From contig JAIWNF010000055.1 in assembly GCA_025093555.1 (NCBI GenBank), positions 124,001 through 188,000 on the forward strand: 64,000 bases of DNA, given 5' to 3'. A program made the position numbers and the translations under genes. The notes below the pieces were generated by a model. That model had not been told where the DNA came from and searched no databases. It was given only the letters and a program-made list of their open reading frames with translations. This document shows, in pieces, positions 49,160-59,979 of the stretch (position 1 is the stretch's first letter; every line of letters begins with the position of its first letter). The stretch is from Circinella umbellata (Eukaryota; Mucoromycota; Mucoromycetes; Mucorales; Lichtheimiaceae).

Positions 49160-50443
49160 ATTACTATTATTTATTTATCTTTCTAAAGAAAAAAAAAATA
49201 GAGAGAACAACCAGCATGAACCCCGCTCTTTTAAAAGCAATTGTGCGTAAAGTCACACACTACACTGCTAACGACTATGCATAATGCCGTTTCTTTACTC
49301 AAGGCAAAAAAAGACATGATACGTTCACGTTTGAATATTCAATTAGAGCTTGATAAAATCAAACGGTCTCCAGTTATAATTGTCCCTTACAGGTACAGCA
49401 CTGGGTTTTTTTAATCATTAAATAGCGCTATGATGGATTCTGAGAGAATGGCGGTACTTACATTTTATTTGATTATGTCTTCTATCATTTTGATGATGTT
49501 TTCTATCACTTTGATGATGTCTTCTATCACTTTGATAAAACGAAATCATAATAATATTAATAATAACAGTGCCTAAATCTATTTGGAAAAATAACAAAAG
49601 AAAAACCATAATTAAGTGTTCGTTTCTTTAACTAGAGCTAATAATTTTTTTTTCTCTCTGTATAACTTTTATTTTGCCGTTCGTTCGTTATACGTACAAT
49701 ACGTATAAAAGATAAATATGATTTATATGCGCACTGTTTTTACGTACAATAAGCCCTTCTATACGTTGACAAATATGTTCCCTTCAGATTTTATTATTTC
49801 GAGCATGCTATTTTGTCTACCAGTTAACCAATTACATCAACAAAATAGTATCTCATCTTTTTCGAATGATTACGTATCATAAAATCTTTGAACTTGCCAA
49901 TGGTTGATAGATGCGTTCACCCTATAATACTGGCATTTACAATTGTATTATAAAGTATAATCGTATTATGGTAAGTATATTAAATATCTAAAAATTAAAG
50001 AACTATTTACTTTTCTGTGTACGCTTCTTCTACCCGAACGAAAAAATGATAATTAGCATCCTCTGCTTGTTGAAACTATCCAAATTCTGCAATATGCTGA
50101 TCATCTATGTGTGTATTCTGAGCTTATGAAAACTTAATATCGTATGCAGAAAGTGTGATACTTTTGAATGTTTTCTATCGTCAAGCATAAATCCAGATAT
50201 TACTATCAATGAGCTTCAACTTTAATATAGAGCATTTTTTTCATTTCAAGTGCATTTAGCAGACAATATCACTTTACATCAACACTCGTCTGATTACTTT
50301 ATCTGGCTGGATTAACAAAGAATACTACTCTGGACTTGAGTTGCTTTAAATTACAAGACAGCTAAAAAAAACTCTCCAACTCTTTATTTTTCATGTATAA
50401 GAAAGACCAGTGCGAAAAAAAATAGATGTTGAGAAGGAGGGCT
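49160..50443. other. Intergenic with a possible small gene, not resolved
   Basis: Upstream of COQ3, short frames read MNPALLKAIVRKVTHYTANDY and, overlapping in another frame, MHNAVSLLKAKKDMIRSRL up to 49391, where CTTACAG|GTACAG could be a splice donor. This may be the first exon of a small plus-strand protein, but I found no convincing second exon. The 21-bp tandem repeat at 49480-49537 follows. 49640-50443 shows nothing coding. Confidence 0.35.
49480..49537. repeat. 21-bp tandem repeat, just under 3 copies
   Basis: Unit ttctatca(t/c)tttgatgatgt plus one base, starting at 49480, 49501 and 49522. The period is a multiple of three, so minus-strand frame 49609-49418 reads SDRRHHQ-like heptads; whether this is coding is unknown. 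Confidence 0.6.
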
Positions 50444-53194
50444 TTAAAATTTAGAAGAAAGATGTAAGGGGATTGCTTGACCATCACCTCGAGGATCACT
50501 TCCCGCAGCTAATACAACGACTGATGACTTTCCATTATTACGACGCCCCCCGTTCCATTTTTTTGCACGAATAATTTGTCCACGACCAAAAACTGAACGA
50601 TCATATCCTTTGAAAAGTTGACAAGTATGTCCCATAGCTTCCAATTGCTTGATAGTTTCAGGTTCAATACCATCTTCGATGCATACAATACAATTGTTAA
50701 CATTTGTAAAACCGAGTGTATTTGCAGGAACACTAGTATCAGAAGATGGAGAAGGTGAAATACAAATTCTTGGAAAGTCAAGTGTTTCTTGAGGACTAGT
50801 AAGATAGTGCATCAGATTCAAAATAACTTGAACATGAGCTTGCGGCTGTGCATACGCTCCCATCACTAATTTGTTGTTGTTTTGTTTTTTTAGCAAATTG
50901 ATAGATTGATACACACTATTATATATATAGTACGTATTACAAAAATAATTACCACCAAAACACATTTCAAGCTCATGTATATAATAACCACAAGTACTTG
51001 TACATGTCTTTCGTGTGATCATTGAGGGTATCATAGTATGAAAGCATCTTTTACTTGGACCAATACGATTCGGATGACCTTCAGTTAGAGCAAAATTACT
51101 ACCACGATTATGAAGAGAAAATTCGCAATTCTCAGGGATAATATGAATCTATATAATAGATTACCCATTAACATAAAAGAAGTGTCAACACAAAAATGTT
51201 CTATAACAAAAAGTGTTTACCCCAAAAGCGTTACAGTTTGAACCCTAAACAAAAACAAAAAAAAAGGGTGTTATGGATTTGTTAGCAATATAATTTTCTA
51301 TTAATTACAACCTGTATCAATTTGCTCGGCTGCTTTTACCATAAAACTACAAGCATTTCCGTCTTTATCAACAACAGAAAAATAAACTGTATCACACGTC
51401 CTATCTGGATATCCTTTCTCAATCATGTTATTTCTCTTTTTATAATTGATCAATTTGGCTCGTTCAGCAAGATATTCCTTGCTTAATAACTTTTTGGTAG
51501 CCACAGGCAAATCTACTTGAGGATCGGTGACATAGTAACGAGTATCAGCAAATGCCAAACGCATGACCTCAATTATTATATGTAAGTACTCAGTAGAGTT
51601 ATGTTTGAGCTTAGTAAAATCCAATCCATGTTCTTCTTCCAAAGCTCGGATAATACCAAGTGCCATTAATGCGGTCACACCTTGACTATTGGGTGGCATT
51701 TCCCAAATAGTCCAGTCATGATAATCAAAGGAGATTGGATCAACCATTTCAGATTCATGAGAAGCCAAATCTTTATGAGTCAATAATCCTCCACGAGATT
51801 TGACAGCATCGACAATGGCATCAGCTATACGGCCTTTATAAAATCCATCTTTACCCTCTGCTGCAATTACTCTTAAAGTTCTAATATAGTACAGTAATAC
51901 ATTTTGAAATCAATAATGGTTTCTATAAGATCATGATCTGAGAAAAACTTTGGTTGATAATTTACTCTGCGAGTTTAGGTAATTGCATTATTTCTCCCTC
52001 AGCTGGAGCACGTATACCATCGAGTAACATATTGTTTTTATGATCGTTCATTTGCTTCAACATTTGCTCTTCTTTTTTCCACTATATGTATCAAATATCC
52101 CCGAATTATTATGATTATCTTTTGTTTTGTTTTCATATAAATCAACTCGTACCATGCTTGCTGCTATATGACACACAGGAAAGCTGTAACATAATATATG
52201 TGTAACCCAACAAAAGTTTTATTTATTAAGTAGGTTGATAATTATAACACAAAAATGTATATACGTATTTGCTTAACTTACCCGTTTTCAGCCAACTTAA
52301 TAGCCGGCTGGAGTAAGGTTTCCAAACCAAACTTTCCGGATCCGAAATGCTCAATGGTATCCGCCCATGCAGCTACTGCACCAGGTACAGTGATCGTATG
52401 AATATTAAAAAAAGGAAGTGCTTCTCCTTCAAGTAGATTATGCTGCTTAAGATATTCGGTCGTGAGAGCTGCAGGAGTTCTGTTTCATATTTAAGGTTGA
52501 GATTTAATTTTAGCTTTCTCCAGCATAATTATTATCATAATATTTACCTTCTAGTGCCGTTTATGCCTCGGACAGTAGATTTCTCAGAGTCATAGAATAA
52601 ACACGAAGCATCACCTCCCGGACCTGTAGATCCTGGCTCTATACATATACATTTATAATTATTTTAATCTTCTGGCTATTTGATGCATGAATTCGATACA
52701 ATAAAGAAACAAATAACATTTTTTTTGTTGTTTACCAGTTACGCTGAGAGCAGCAACTATTATGATTAAAATAGAGTATGTTATATTTATATTATGATTA
52801 ACACTAATATTGTACATGTATATTATTCTCTTTTAAACAAAATATAGATTCTTAATATATACCAATTGCAACAGCTGCATCCTAGAGAAGAAGTGGTTAG
52901 TTATAAAGTGTAAGATTCATGTACTGTAGATTTATAAATTCTTCTTCTGGATAAACGTACAGCTGCATTTCCACCTTGACGAAGAATATCGACACCAATT
53001 TGTGAAGCAAGTGGTTGGCTAACATTAACAATCAATAATCAACATTCACAATAATTGAATTAGCTTTTTTTTTTGCTTTATCATTCAGTGAGTAGGCAGA
53101 AAAGAGAAAACTGGACATACGACGTTGAAACCATCCCATGAATTCCATGTACAACAGAACGACGGGAGATATATGGTAGAGTAGACGACGGCAT
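50444..53194 (-). CDS. Gamma-glutamyltransferase-family (Ntn-hydrolase) protein, copy 1
   Basis: Twelve exons: 53194-53121, 53018-52961, 52881-52863 (19 nt), 52756-52736 (21 nt), 52638-52548, 52479-52282, 52183-52153, 52081-51966, 51880-51340, 51244-51221 (24 nt), 51148-50953, 50865-50444; about 596 residues. Family motifs: QPLASQIGVDILRQGGNAAD, EPGSTGPGGDASCLFYD, ITVPGAVAAWADT, WEMPPNSQGVTALMALGI. The likely autoprocessing/nucleophile Thr lies in DTVYFSVVDKDGNACSFM, at the junction of large and small subunits. It is most like the YwrD-type bacterial/fungal group rather than classical glutathione-degrading GGT. No signal peptide is visible (MPSSTLPYISRRSVVHG), so a cytosolic hydrolase of gamma-glutamyl or acyl amide substrates is inferred. 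Divergent from the MFS gene. Confidence 0.9.
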
Positions 53195-53595
53195 TATGCT
53201 GCTGTAGTAATTTTCTTGTTATTCGTAATATTCCTATTATCCAGTTTGATATAAATAAGATTCTCTTTATTTATACTCTATTCACGGGAAAGAAAATAGA
53301 AAGGGGGTAAATGCAAGTACATTTCGGGTGTTCAGAAGATAGCATAAAAACGTACATGACTATTTTTGCACAATAACATATTTAAACCAGTCTACGCCTG
53401 TGATTATTATTCTTGCAGCATTATGCTAAATTACAAAAACATTTTTAATGCAGGCAGAAGAAGAATTAAGGGGTAACGTTGTACGTAAGCGCACATTAAC
53501 TATTCTTCATCCTTGTCAATTTTCTTTGATGACTTCTTGTCTTTTTTCTATTTTTAATTTTGTCATATCTTCTTAATACAGTACTAGTATTTATT
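53195..53595. promoter_or_regulatory. Divergent promoter, GGT-like copy 1 / MFS transporter
   Basis: 401 bp between the two start codons. It is AT-rich and should hold both promoters, so the two genes may be co-regulated. No recognised binding site stands out. Confidence 0.45.
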
Positions 53596-54110
53596 ATGGC
53601 TAATAATAATAATCGATTTCTAAATGAACATTTGAATGACACGAAAAGTCAGCAACAGCAACAACAACATAATAATAATAATAATAAAAATAAAACTACA
53701 TCCTCTCTCAAGGACCAAAATATGCATAATGATGACAAGAGTATAATATCAGGTATAAGAGATAACAGAAAATAATATCAATAATAGCAAAACATCTTTT
53801 TCAATGTTACGTAACCTTTTATTTTATTTTTCATAATGATAGAAGCAACTAAAAAAGTAAACAAGAATGGCGTAGAACAACATGCCCCAGATGATACAGA
53901 AATAGAACTGAATGATACCAGAAAATCTTACCAGCAGCTCAATATTAACATACAAGCTTCTTCCATCCCAAAACGAACACTAGTACCATTACTTCTCAAG
54001 ACTAGAGAGGAAAAAGTTTCATTAACTACAAAATGGATTATATTCGCTATTGTACTCGTATCTCAAATCTTGTAAGTTTCTTTTTCTTACGTATTTTATA
54101 ATATTTTATA

Positions 54111-54146
<36 letters not shown>

Positions 54147-56321
54147 AATAGTGTTTAATAACAAATATAATGAGACTTTTTTGTTTTTGTTCTTTGTTCT
54201 TTGTTTTTTTGGTTTTTTCAGGAACCAGGCATCTATTAATGCATTTGTAAATATCCTCTCGCTTTCAATATTGCTACTTCACTTCACATATACATATAGA
54301 CCTCAAATACTGATCATCTTAGTTATGATAGTAGTATCCTGCAATACCAGAAATTCAAAAGGATTTGAACACGACCCCGACAATGGCGAATGCTATTGGT
54401 AAATGTCCTATTTGTTCTCTTTTTTTAAGACAATAAGCTAGACTAAGTATTTATCAACTTTACTAAAATATGTAGTGTCAATTCAATCACTTTTATCTGG
54501 ATTATTGGTATGAATACTCAAAAGCCATTTATCTGTTTTTAGATGTTTAGATGATTAATAAAAAAATTGATTTTTTAACATAATAGAGCGCAGTATGGGC
54601 CTCGTATTCAGATGGATATGGTACTGTATAAACATAATACGATGATAACGTTAGTATTTAAAAAAATAATTTATAAATACTTTTTTTTATCCAATAAAAT
54701 ATTAGGACGTAGACCCGTGTTTATCGTATCCAACTTTTTCGCAGTGGCAGGAAACATCGGTTCTGCCTTAGCCGGAAACATTCACACACTGATTGGCGTC
54801 CAAGTTATAAGTGCAGTAGGTTCTGCTGCTGTAAGTTTAGTATTTTATTGTATAAGTTTTGTGCGATATATTTTATTCACTTACATTTTGTCGGTACAAA
54901 CAATAGGCTTATGCATTAGGCGTCGGAATTATTAGTGATATTTTTAGAGATCATGAAAAAGGCAGGGCGTTATCATGGAATGCTGCAATGAATCCATACT
55001 CCATGGCGGTAGCGTAAGTATTGGTAGTTAATGTTGTTACGGCAACTGTGTACAATAAAAAAAAGCAAGGATTTTTTATGCATAGTTAATCTAGTAAAAT
55101 ATCAATAATAATAATAATAATAATAATCCATATTTTAAATGTTACAGGCCTTTAGTAGGCGGTGTTCTGACACAATACTTTGGATGGCGTAGTATCTTTT
55201 GGTTTTTTGTAATAGCTTACAGCCTCTTGTGGATTGCCATTGTTATTTTACTACCTGAAACTAGTAATTCAAAACAGAAATCTGATGAAGTTGTAAATTC
55301 GTATGACAATGAGAAAAACAAATCAGAAACCACAAAGAAAAAAAGAAGAATGATCAATCCTTTTTCCTCATTGAAGCTACTCAGATTTCCCAATATGTTG
55401 ATGGTCTGTGTATATCTCGGGTTAATGTTAGTATTACTTATTTGAATACAAATAGAAAAAATAGACATTCTTGATAAAAGATAATATAATTTTTACCTTT
55501 CTAACTATAATAATATTTTCTATATTATATATTGATAAAGTGGATTTACAAACAACGTTATGGGAATTTCATTTGCATGGGCATATAGCAACGAATATAA
55601 TTTTACATCGACACTCGTTGGGCTTTTTTATTTAGTTGGATTAATAGGAAATACTGCTGGAACATGGCTTGGAGGCTGGATGTCAGATAGAATTTATTTG
55701 CGTCGAGTTACAGAGGCACAAGAAAACAATCAAGAGATATTTCCAGAAATGCGACTGAGTCAACTTGGAGTATTAATGGCAGCCTTTTCTATGGCTGGCT
55801 CGTTTGTTACATATGGATGGTGCATTGAAAAACAAGTTCATTTTTCAGTTGGTATCATTTGTCAAGTATTTGGTAAGCATTGTTTATTCTGATAATGGTC
55901 TGTTTATTATTTTGTATGAAGGTGAATGATGTGATCTTTTTTTTAACACATACTTTATTATGACACTATAGTATTATTTGGAGTTACTTTCGCAACATGT
56001 TTTTTAAATGTGTACGCTGTACAATCGTTTCCAAAACATGGATCTTCTGCTCAAGGTTGGTCTATTATGTATAATTATACATCAAGAGTATCCTTTAATT
56101 ATTATTACTAAGAGCTTATTTTATATATAGCATGCGTACAGACTATCAAATGTATACTATTTGCTATTGGTCGATTATGGGCAGTTGATTTACAAAACGT
56201 GTTGGGTACCGGAATCCTGTATACAATTTTTGCAGGAGTACTACTTGTAACTTGCCCATTTGTGACCTATATTCAGCATAATTGTAAAAAATGGCAACGA
56301 AATCAAGAAATTATAAATTGA
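53596..56321 (+). CDS. Major facilitator superfamily transporter (DHA1-like)
   Basis: Twelve exons: 53596-53752, 53843-54071, 54222-54246, 54335-54398, 54476-54507, 54587-54620, 54706-54830, 54907-55013, 55148-55426, 55541-55872, 55972-56055, 56131-56321; about 552 residues. A low-complexity Asn/Gln-rich N-terminus is followed by TM1 (KWIIFAIVLVSQIL). Hallmarks are YPAIPEIQKDLNTTPTMANA, the motif A-like SDGYGRRPVFIVSN, DIFRDHEKGRALSWNAAMNP, PLVGGVLTQYFGWRSIFWF, and GTWLGGWMSDRIYLRRV in the second half. These fit the drug:H+/polyamine antiporter DHA1 group. The substrate is unknown; proximity to the gamma-glutamyltransferase-like genes hints at peptide or amino-acid derivatives. Exons of 25, 32 and 34 nt were needed to restore TM1-TM2. 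The upstream Met at 53560 is less likely. Confidence 0.88.
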
Positions 56322-56834
56322 TAAAAAAAATATAAATAAGAATAAAATTTGATACGATCCAGATACGTATTGATGAGATTTCCAACGGAGCCATGCCAAA
56401 TAAAATAGTAGAAGTTGATAGCTACCAAGAACGTGTGGAGAAGAAAGAGGCCGTTTTCCTTGCGCCTTGTATACGTAACTTACTTTCAAAAAAAGTTTAA
56501 TTTGCATTGTCAATGAAGTTTTAAACAATCCTATTTTATTTTTGCTGTGATAAAAAAAATCCTCTTCTGTATTTTGTTTTCTTTTAAATCATACATACAT
56601 ACGTTCGAGCAACATCCATTACTTCATACTTCAGATGTGATTGAAATTACGTACACTTTCTCAGCAACAATCAAGATTATTACCAGTGCGTACTTACAAC
56701 CTTTGAACCACAGCCATAATGTCAACAAATTAAGATTATCAAACCATTTTATTGACAAGTAGTAGTAGCACTACTAACAATCCCTGTATCACCAATAGTA
56801 TTATACCGCACCATCATCCCTACGTTTCTAAGGA
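56322..56834. other. Intergenic, no gene seen
   Basis: AT-rich 3' flank of the MFS gene. The 95-codon minus-strand frame at 56241-56528 overlaps the last MFS exon and is a shadow. Confidence 0.5.
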
Positions 56835-59660
56835 ATGCAAGAACAACAAATGACAATCGATCCTTTATTGGAACATGCTGTACGTAGCAGCAGCAATAAT
56901 AAGAAAAAACAAGAACAAGAAAGAGAGAAGAAAGAAAAATAATAAAAACAAGAAATACATTGGCCCGATTGAGATCTTACTCTTCAGATTAGCATCCATG
57001 GTATTTTATCAGCTTAATCAAAAAAATTGTCTTATGACTATGTGTGTCTCCAAATTATGGTGGGAATGTATACCATCTGTCCCCACCACTGTTTTGAGTT
57101 CAGTTGAACTCCTCGATCACTTCTGTAATCTTGTAAATACATCCAGTTACTGCTGGCTTGGTCCACACTTCAAAATTAATGTTTGGTCCTTCGCGCCATG
57201 ACGCAAACAATGTCCTCCAAATGATGCTCCTGCTTACGTATCAATATAACTCTACTCAGACAATGTATCTTTGTAAGTATGATTCTCTATATACTATTTT
57301 CTTCACTTTATTTAATCCTCATCATTATTACTCCAACTAATAATTACATATCATCTAATATTTATAATAATATAGGGATAGACGCGTGCCATGTTTCTGA
57401 TCGTGAACAATTGTTGTTAACATGTTTACAACTCTTTGTCAAACACGGCACCAAGATGGAGCTTGCCTGAAATAACAAAAATAAGCATACCATTTGTTTC
57501 ATGTGATGTCTATTTTTTCAAAGCCGAATTTCTTTTCTTTCAAAACTAAAGCCACTCAAGAGCCTGGTGATTTTTATTATCAATACCCAACATTTGATGT
57601 TTACTATGATATGCTTCCAACAGATGACCAATTTGACATACTTGTCTCTTGGCGCCACATTGCACAAATATGCTCGACTGTATCTCATTTAAAATGTTGC
57701 TTCAATTTGATTTGTTTGCTAATTGCTAGGGATCTTCATGAGAACCGAAGAACCGCAACCGAACCGGAACCGAACCGAGAAAAGTCGAGCCGATTCTATA
57801 GAAGGAACCGACCGGAACCGACTCGGTTCTATATGGAAAAAACCGAGAACCGACATTATAATTTAGTAAATTCATGAGATTTTTTAATTATGATGGGAAA
57901 AAACATTAATTGTGAAAATAAAGTATGAAGATTGAGAACGTAGGACTTCTTTTTTGTATAAACAAGTATAAACTATAAAAGAACGAAAGTATAATGCGTT
58001 TTTTTAAATAAAAAAAAAGAACTAGTAGGTTTTTTTTGGCAGACTGGAAAGGAAATATCAAAATAGATACTCAGCAACTAATTTTCCCTTCTTTTTCTTT
58101 CTTGCATAATCACTTTCACAAATGTAACAACAGTACTTTTTTTCTATCATTAACACGCTCATTATTTTCTATTCGTAATCCTCTAACTTCCATTAACACG
58201 ACTATTATTTTTTTAAAAGTAATTACTTTTACAGATATAACAGCAATAACACAATGGCTGTTTTTGATGGGTATTTATTTTTATGAAGTACCAATAATAC
58301 GTTTCTTTCTTCCATTTAACACAGCTGTCATTTACTTACAGTATTTCTTTTGCTAATTAAATTTCTAACTTCCGCGCAGTATGACAGCTTTAAATAAAAT
58401 ATTCAATAGCTGCTGTTACTATATATTTTCGCTTCAAAATAGAGCTACATACAATACTTAAAGTATGTATTTCGCTTTTTGCTGGCTGCATATAAAAATT
58501 TTATTGTGCTTACGCTTTAAGATTTCTGTTTTTTTCAAAAAAAAAAAAAAAAAAAAACATTAAATTACTATCGTCGGTTCCCCGGTTCTTCTCGGTTCCT
58601 CACGGTTCGGTTCGGTTCGATTCAGTTCTCTTAAGAAACCGAACCAAATAGAACCGTGAGGATCCTTACTAATTGTTGATTTGATGGTGGTCAAGCAGAT
58701 GTCGAATTATCTTATACTTCAGAGTTTGAAATTGTCACAACGGGATTGATGAGCCGTTATTCTGATGAAATTAGCCATCGAGATCGTACAACAACAAATA
58801 TCGAATTTGTTTTTTAATTGGGTCTAAGATTAGAATATCTCGGATTCAATAATAGTGTTGAAAATGATTTAACATGGAACTGGTATTTTTATCAAGCCAC
58901 GAAGAAAAAAATGTTATCGCCGTTCTCAGCAATTATCAACAAATTCTTTAACCACTACATCTGGTAGTACAGTACCAATGGCGCAACAACATTAACGGCA
59001 ATCTGAAGGTAGCAACTATAACAGCTGTTTGAAATTACTTTTAGCACATGAGCTAGTTGATTATCATCCACAGTAAATTGTTCCTATAATCAAAGTACAT
59101 AAACCAACACCTGAACGTTTGGAGTTAAATGTTCTTATGCCTGATGTTTCTAGTTTTCGTGGTCAAAGACGACTCTCAAAAATCCGTTGAAAAAGTCTTC
59201 GTGAACTTTTAATAAGTAGTATTGGCTGTAATGACCAGATAATTGCCACCTTGATTTACCATTGTCCAAATTTGGAAGACGTTGATACGTACCTCATATA
59301 CAAGTGACAATATTCATTCTACTATTATCTTTATCATTGGGGAGCTATTTTTTTAAGAGCTTGGCCTTTTTTTTTACAATTGTAACAGTATCCGACCTTT
59401 TGTAATGGATGAGTCTTTCTATGGATTGTTGCGACGAAAATTCATTTGAATGAGTGATGTAAGTACACTTCACTTGCTTGACACGGATCATTCTTCTCGT
59501 TATTTGGTTTACAGAACTTTTTGTATTATGCTGGGAAGAACCTTGAGGTGGTTAAAGTCATGGTGTGAATAAAGAGCCAGTAACAATGTGTTTATATGAC
59601 AATCAAAAAAATCGACGACATTTTCCGGTATTGAAACCAGTATAATATTTTTAGTGTCAT
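56835..59660 (+). pseudogene. F-box/LRR-like gene, disrupted by a transposon
   Basis: An ATG at 56835 opens a Gln/Lys-rich N-terminus that hits a stop. A one-frame shift leads to PIEILLFRLASMVFYQL and MCVSKLWWECIPS, the pattern of a fungal F-box. Scattered frames follow to 57718, are interrupted by the 942-bp element at 57727-58668, and resume with GQADVELSYTSEFEIVTTG. Further on, ERLELNVLMPDVSSF and TLIYHCPNLEDV resemble LRR repeats. Multiple stops (for example near 58817 and 59190) show it is no longer functional. F-box proteins act as substrate adaptors of SCF ubiquitin ligases; large decaying F-box families are common in mucoralean fungi (general knowledge). Confidence 0.6.
57727..58668. 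mobile_element. hAT-like non-autonomous element (942 bp) with 8-bp TSD
   Basis: The left end TAGGGATCTTCATGAGAACC and the reverse-complemented right end TAAGGATCCTCACGG form imperfect terminal inverted repeats that fit the hAT terminal consensus YARNG. They are flanked by CTAATTGC (57719-57726) and CTAATTGT (58669-58676), an 8-bp target duplication with one mismatch, as hAT elements make. Just inside both ends are dense GAACCG / CGGTTC repeats in opposite orientation (57740-57855 and 58574-58655), typical subterminal transposase-binding clusters. The interior has no transposase frame. Confidence 0.78.
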
Positions 59661-59979
59661 ACGTAGTAACCAAGTTATATTTCAAAAAAAAATTCGCGAA
59701 ATAGTACTATTGTAGCGATTGATAAACAAAAAAAAACCTTTTTTCTTCACCCCCTCCTTTTTTGTGCACAACAAACTAGTAATAGTAATAAAAAAAATTG
59801 CTTAATTAAAAAACAATTTTGGATTCTTTATAAAAAAACCGTAACCCGTTATTTTCTTTGTAGCTACTACGTATACCCTTGCTAAATATTAAGTTTATTG
59901 ATATATGTAATACCACACATTATCTTAGTTATATTATTTTATATACATATCAACGATTTTTTTTAAAGTATAGAAACTA
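59661..59979. other. Intergenic, no gene seen
   Basis: AT-rich sequence with A and T runs between the F-box-like remnant and the stop of the flavocytochrome gene. Confidence 0.5.

Noticed and set aside
49480..49537. CRISPR-like array
   Set aside because: The repeats are directly adjacent without spacers, and the genome is eukaryotic; it is a simple tandem repeat.
53560..53595. Upstream Met at 53560 as start of the MFS transporter
   Set aside because: It adds a short hydrophobic leader not expected in this family; the ATG at 53596 gives a normal hydrophilic N-terminus. Not fully excluded.
57727..58668. The GAACCG-rich stretches as coding for a Glu/Pro/Asn-Arg repeat protein
   Set aside because: The open frame at 57494-57877 is produced by the transposon's subterminal repeats and crosses its left boundary.
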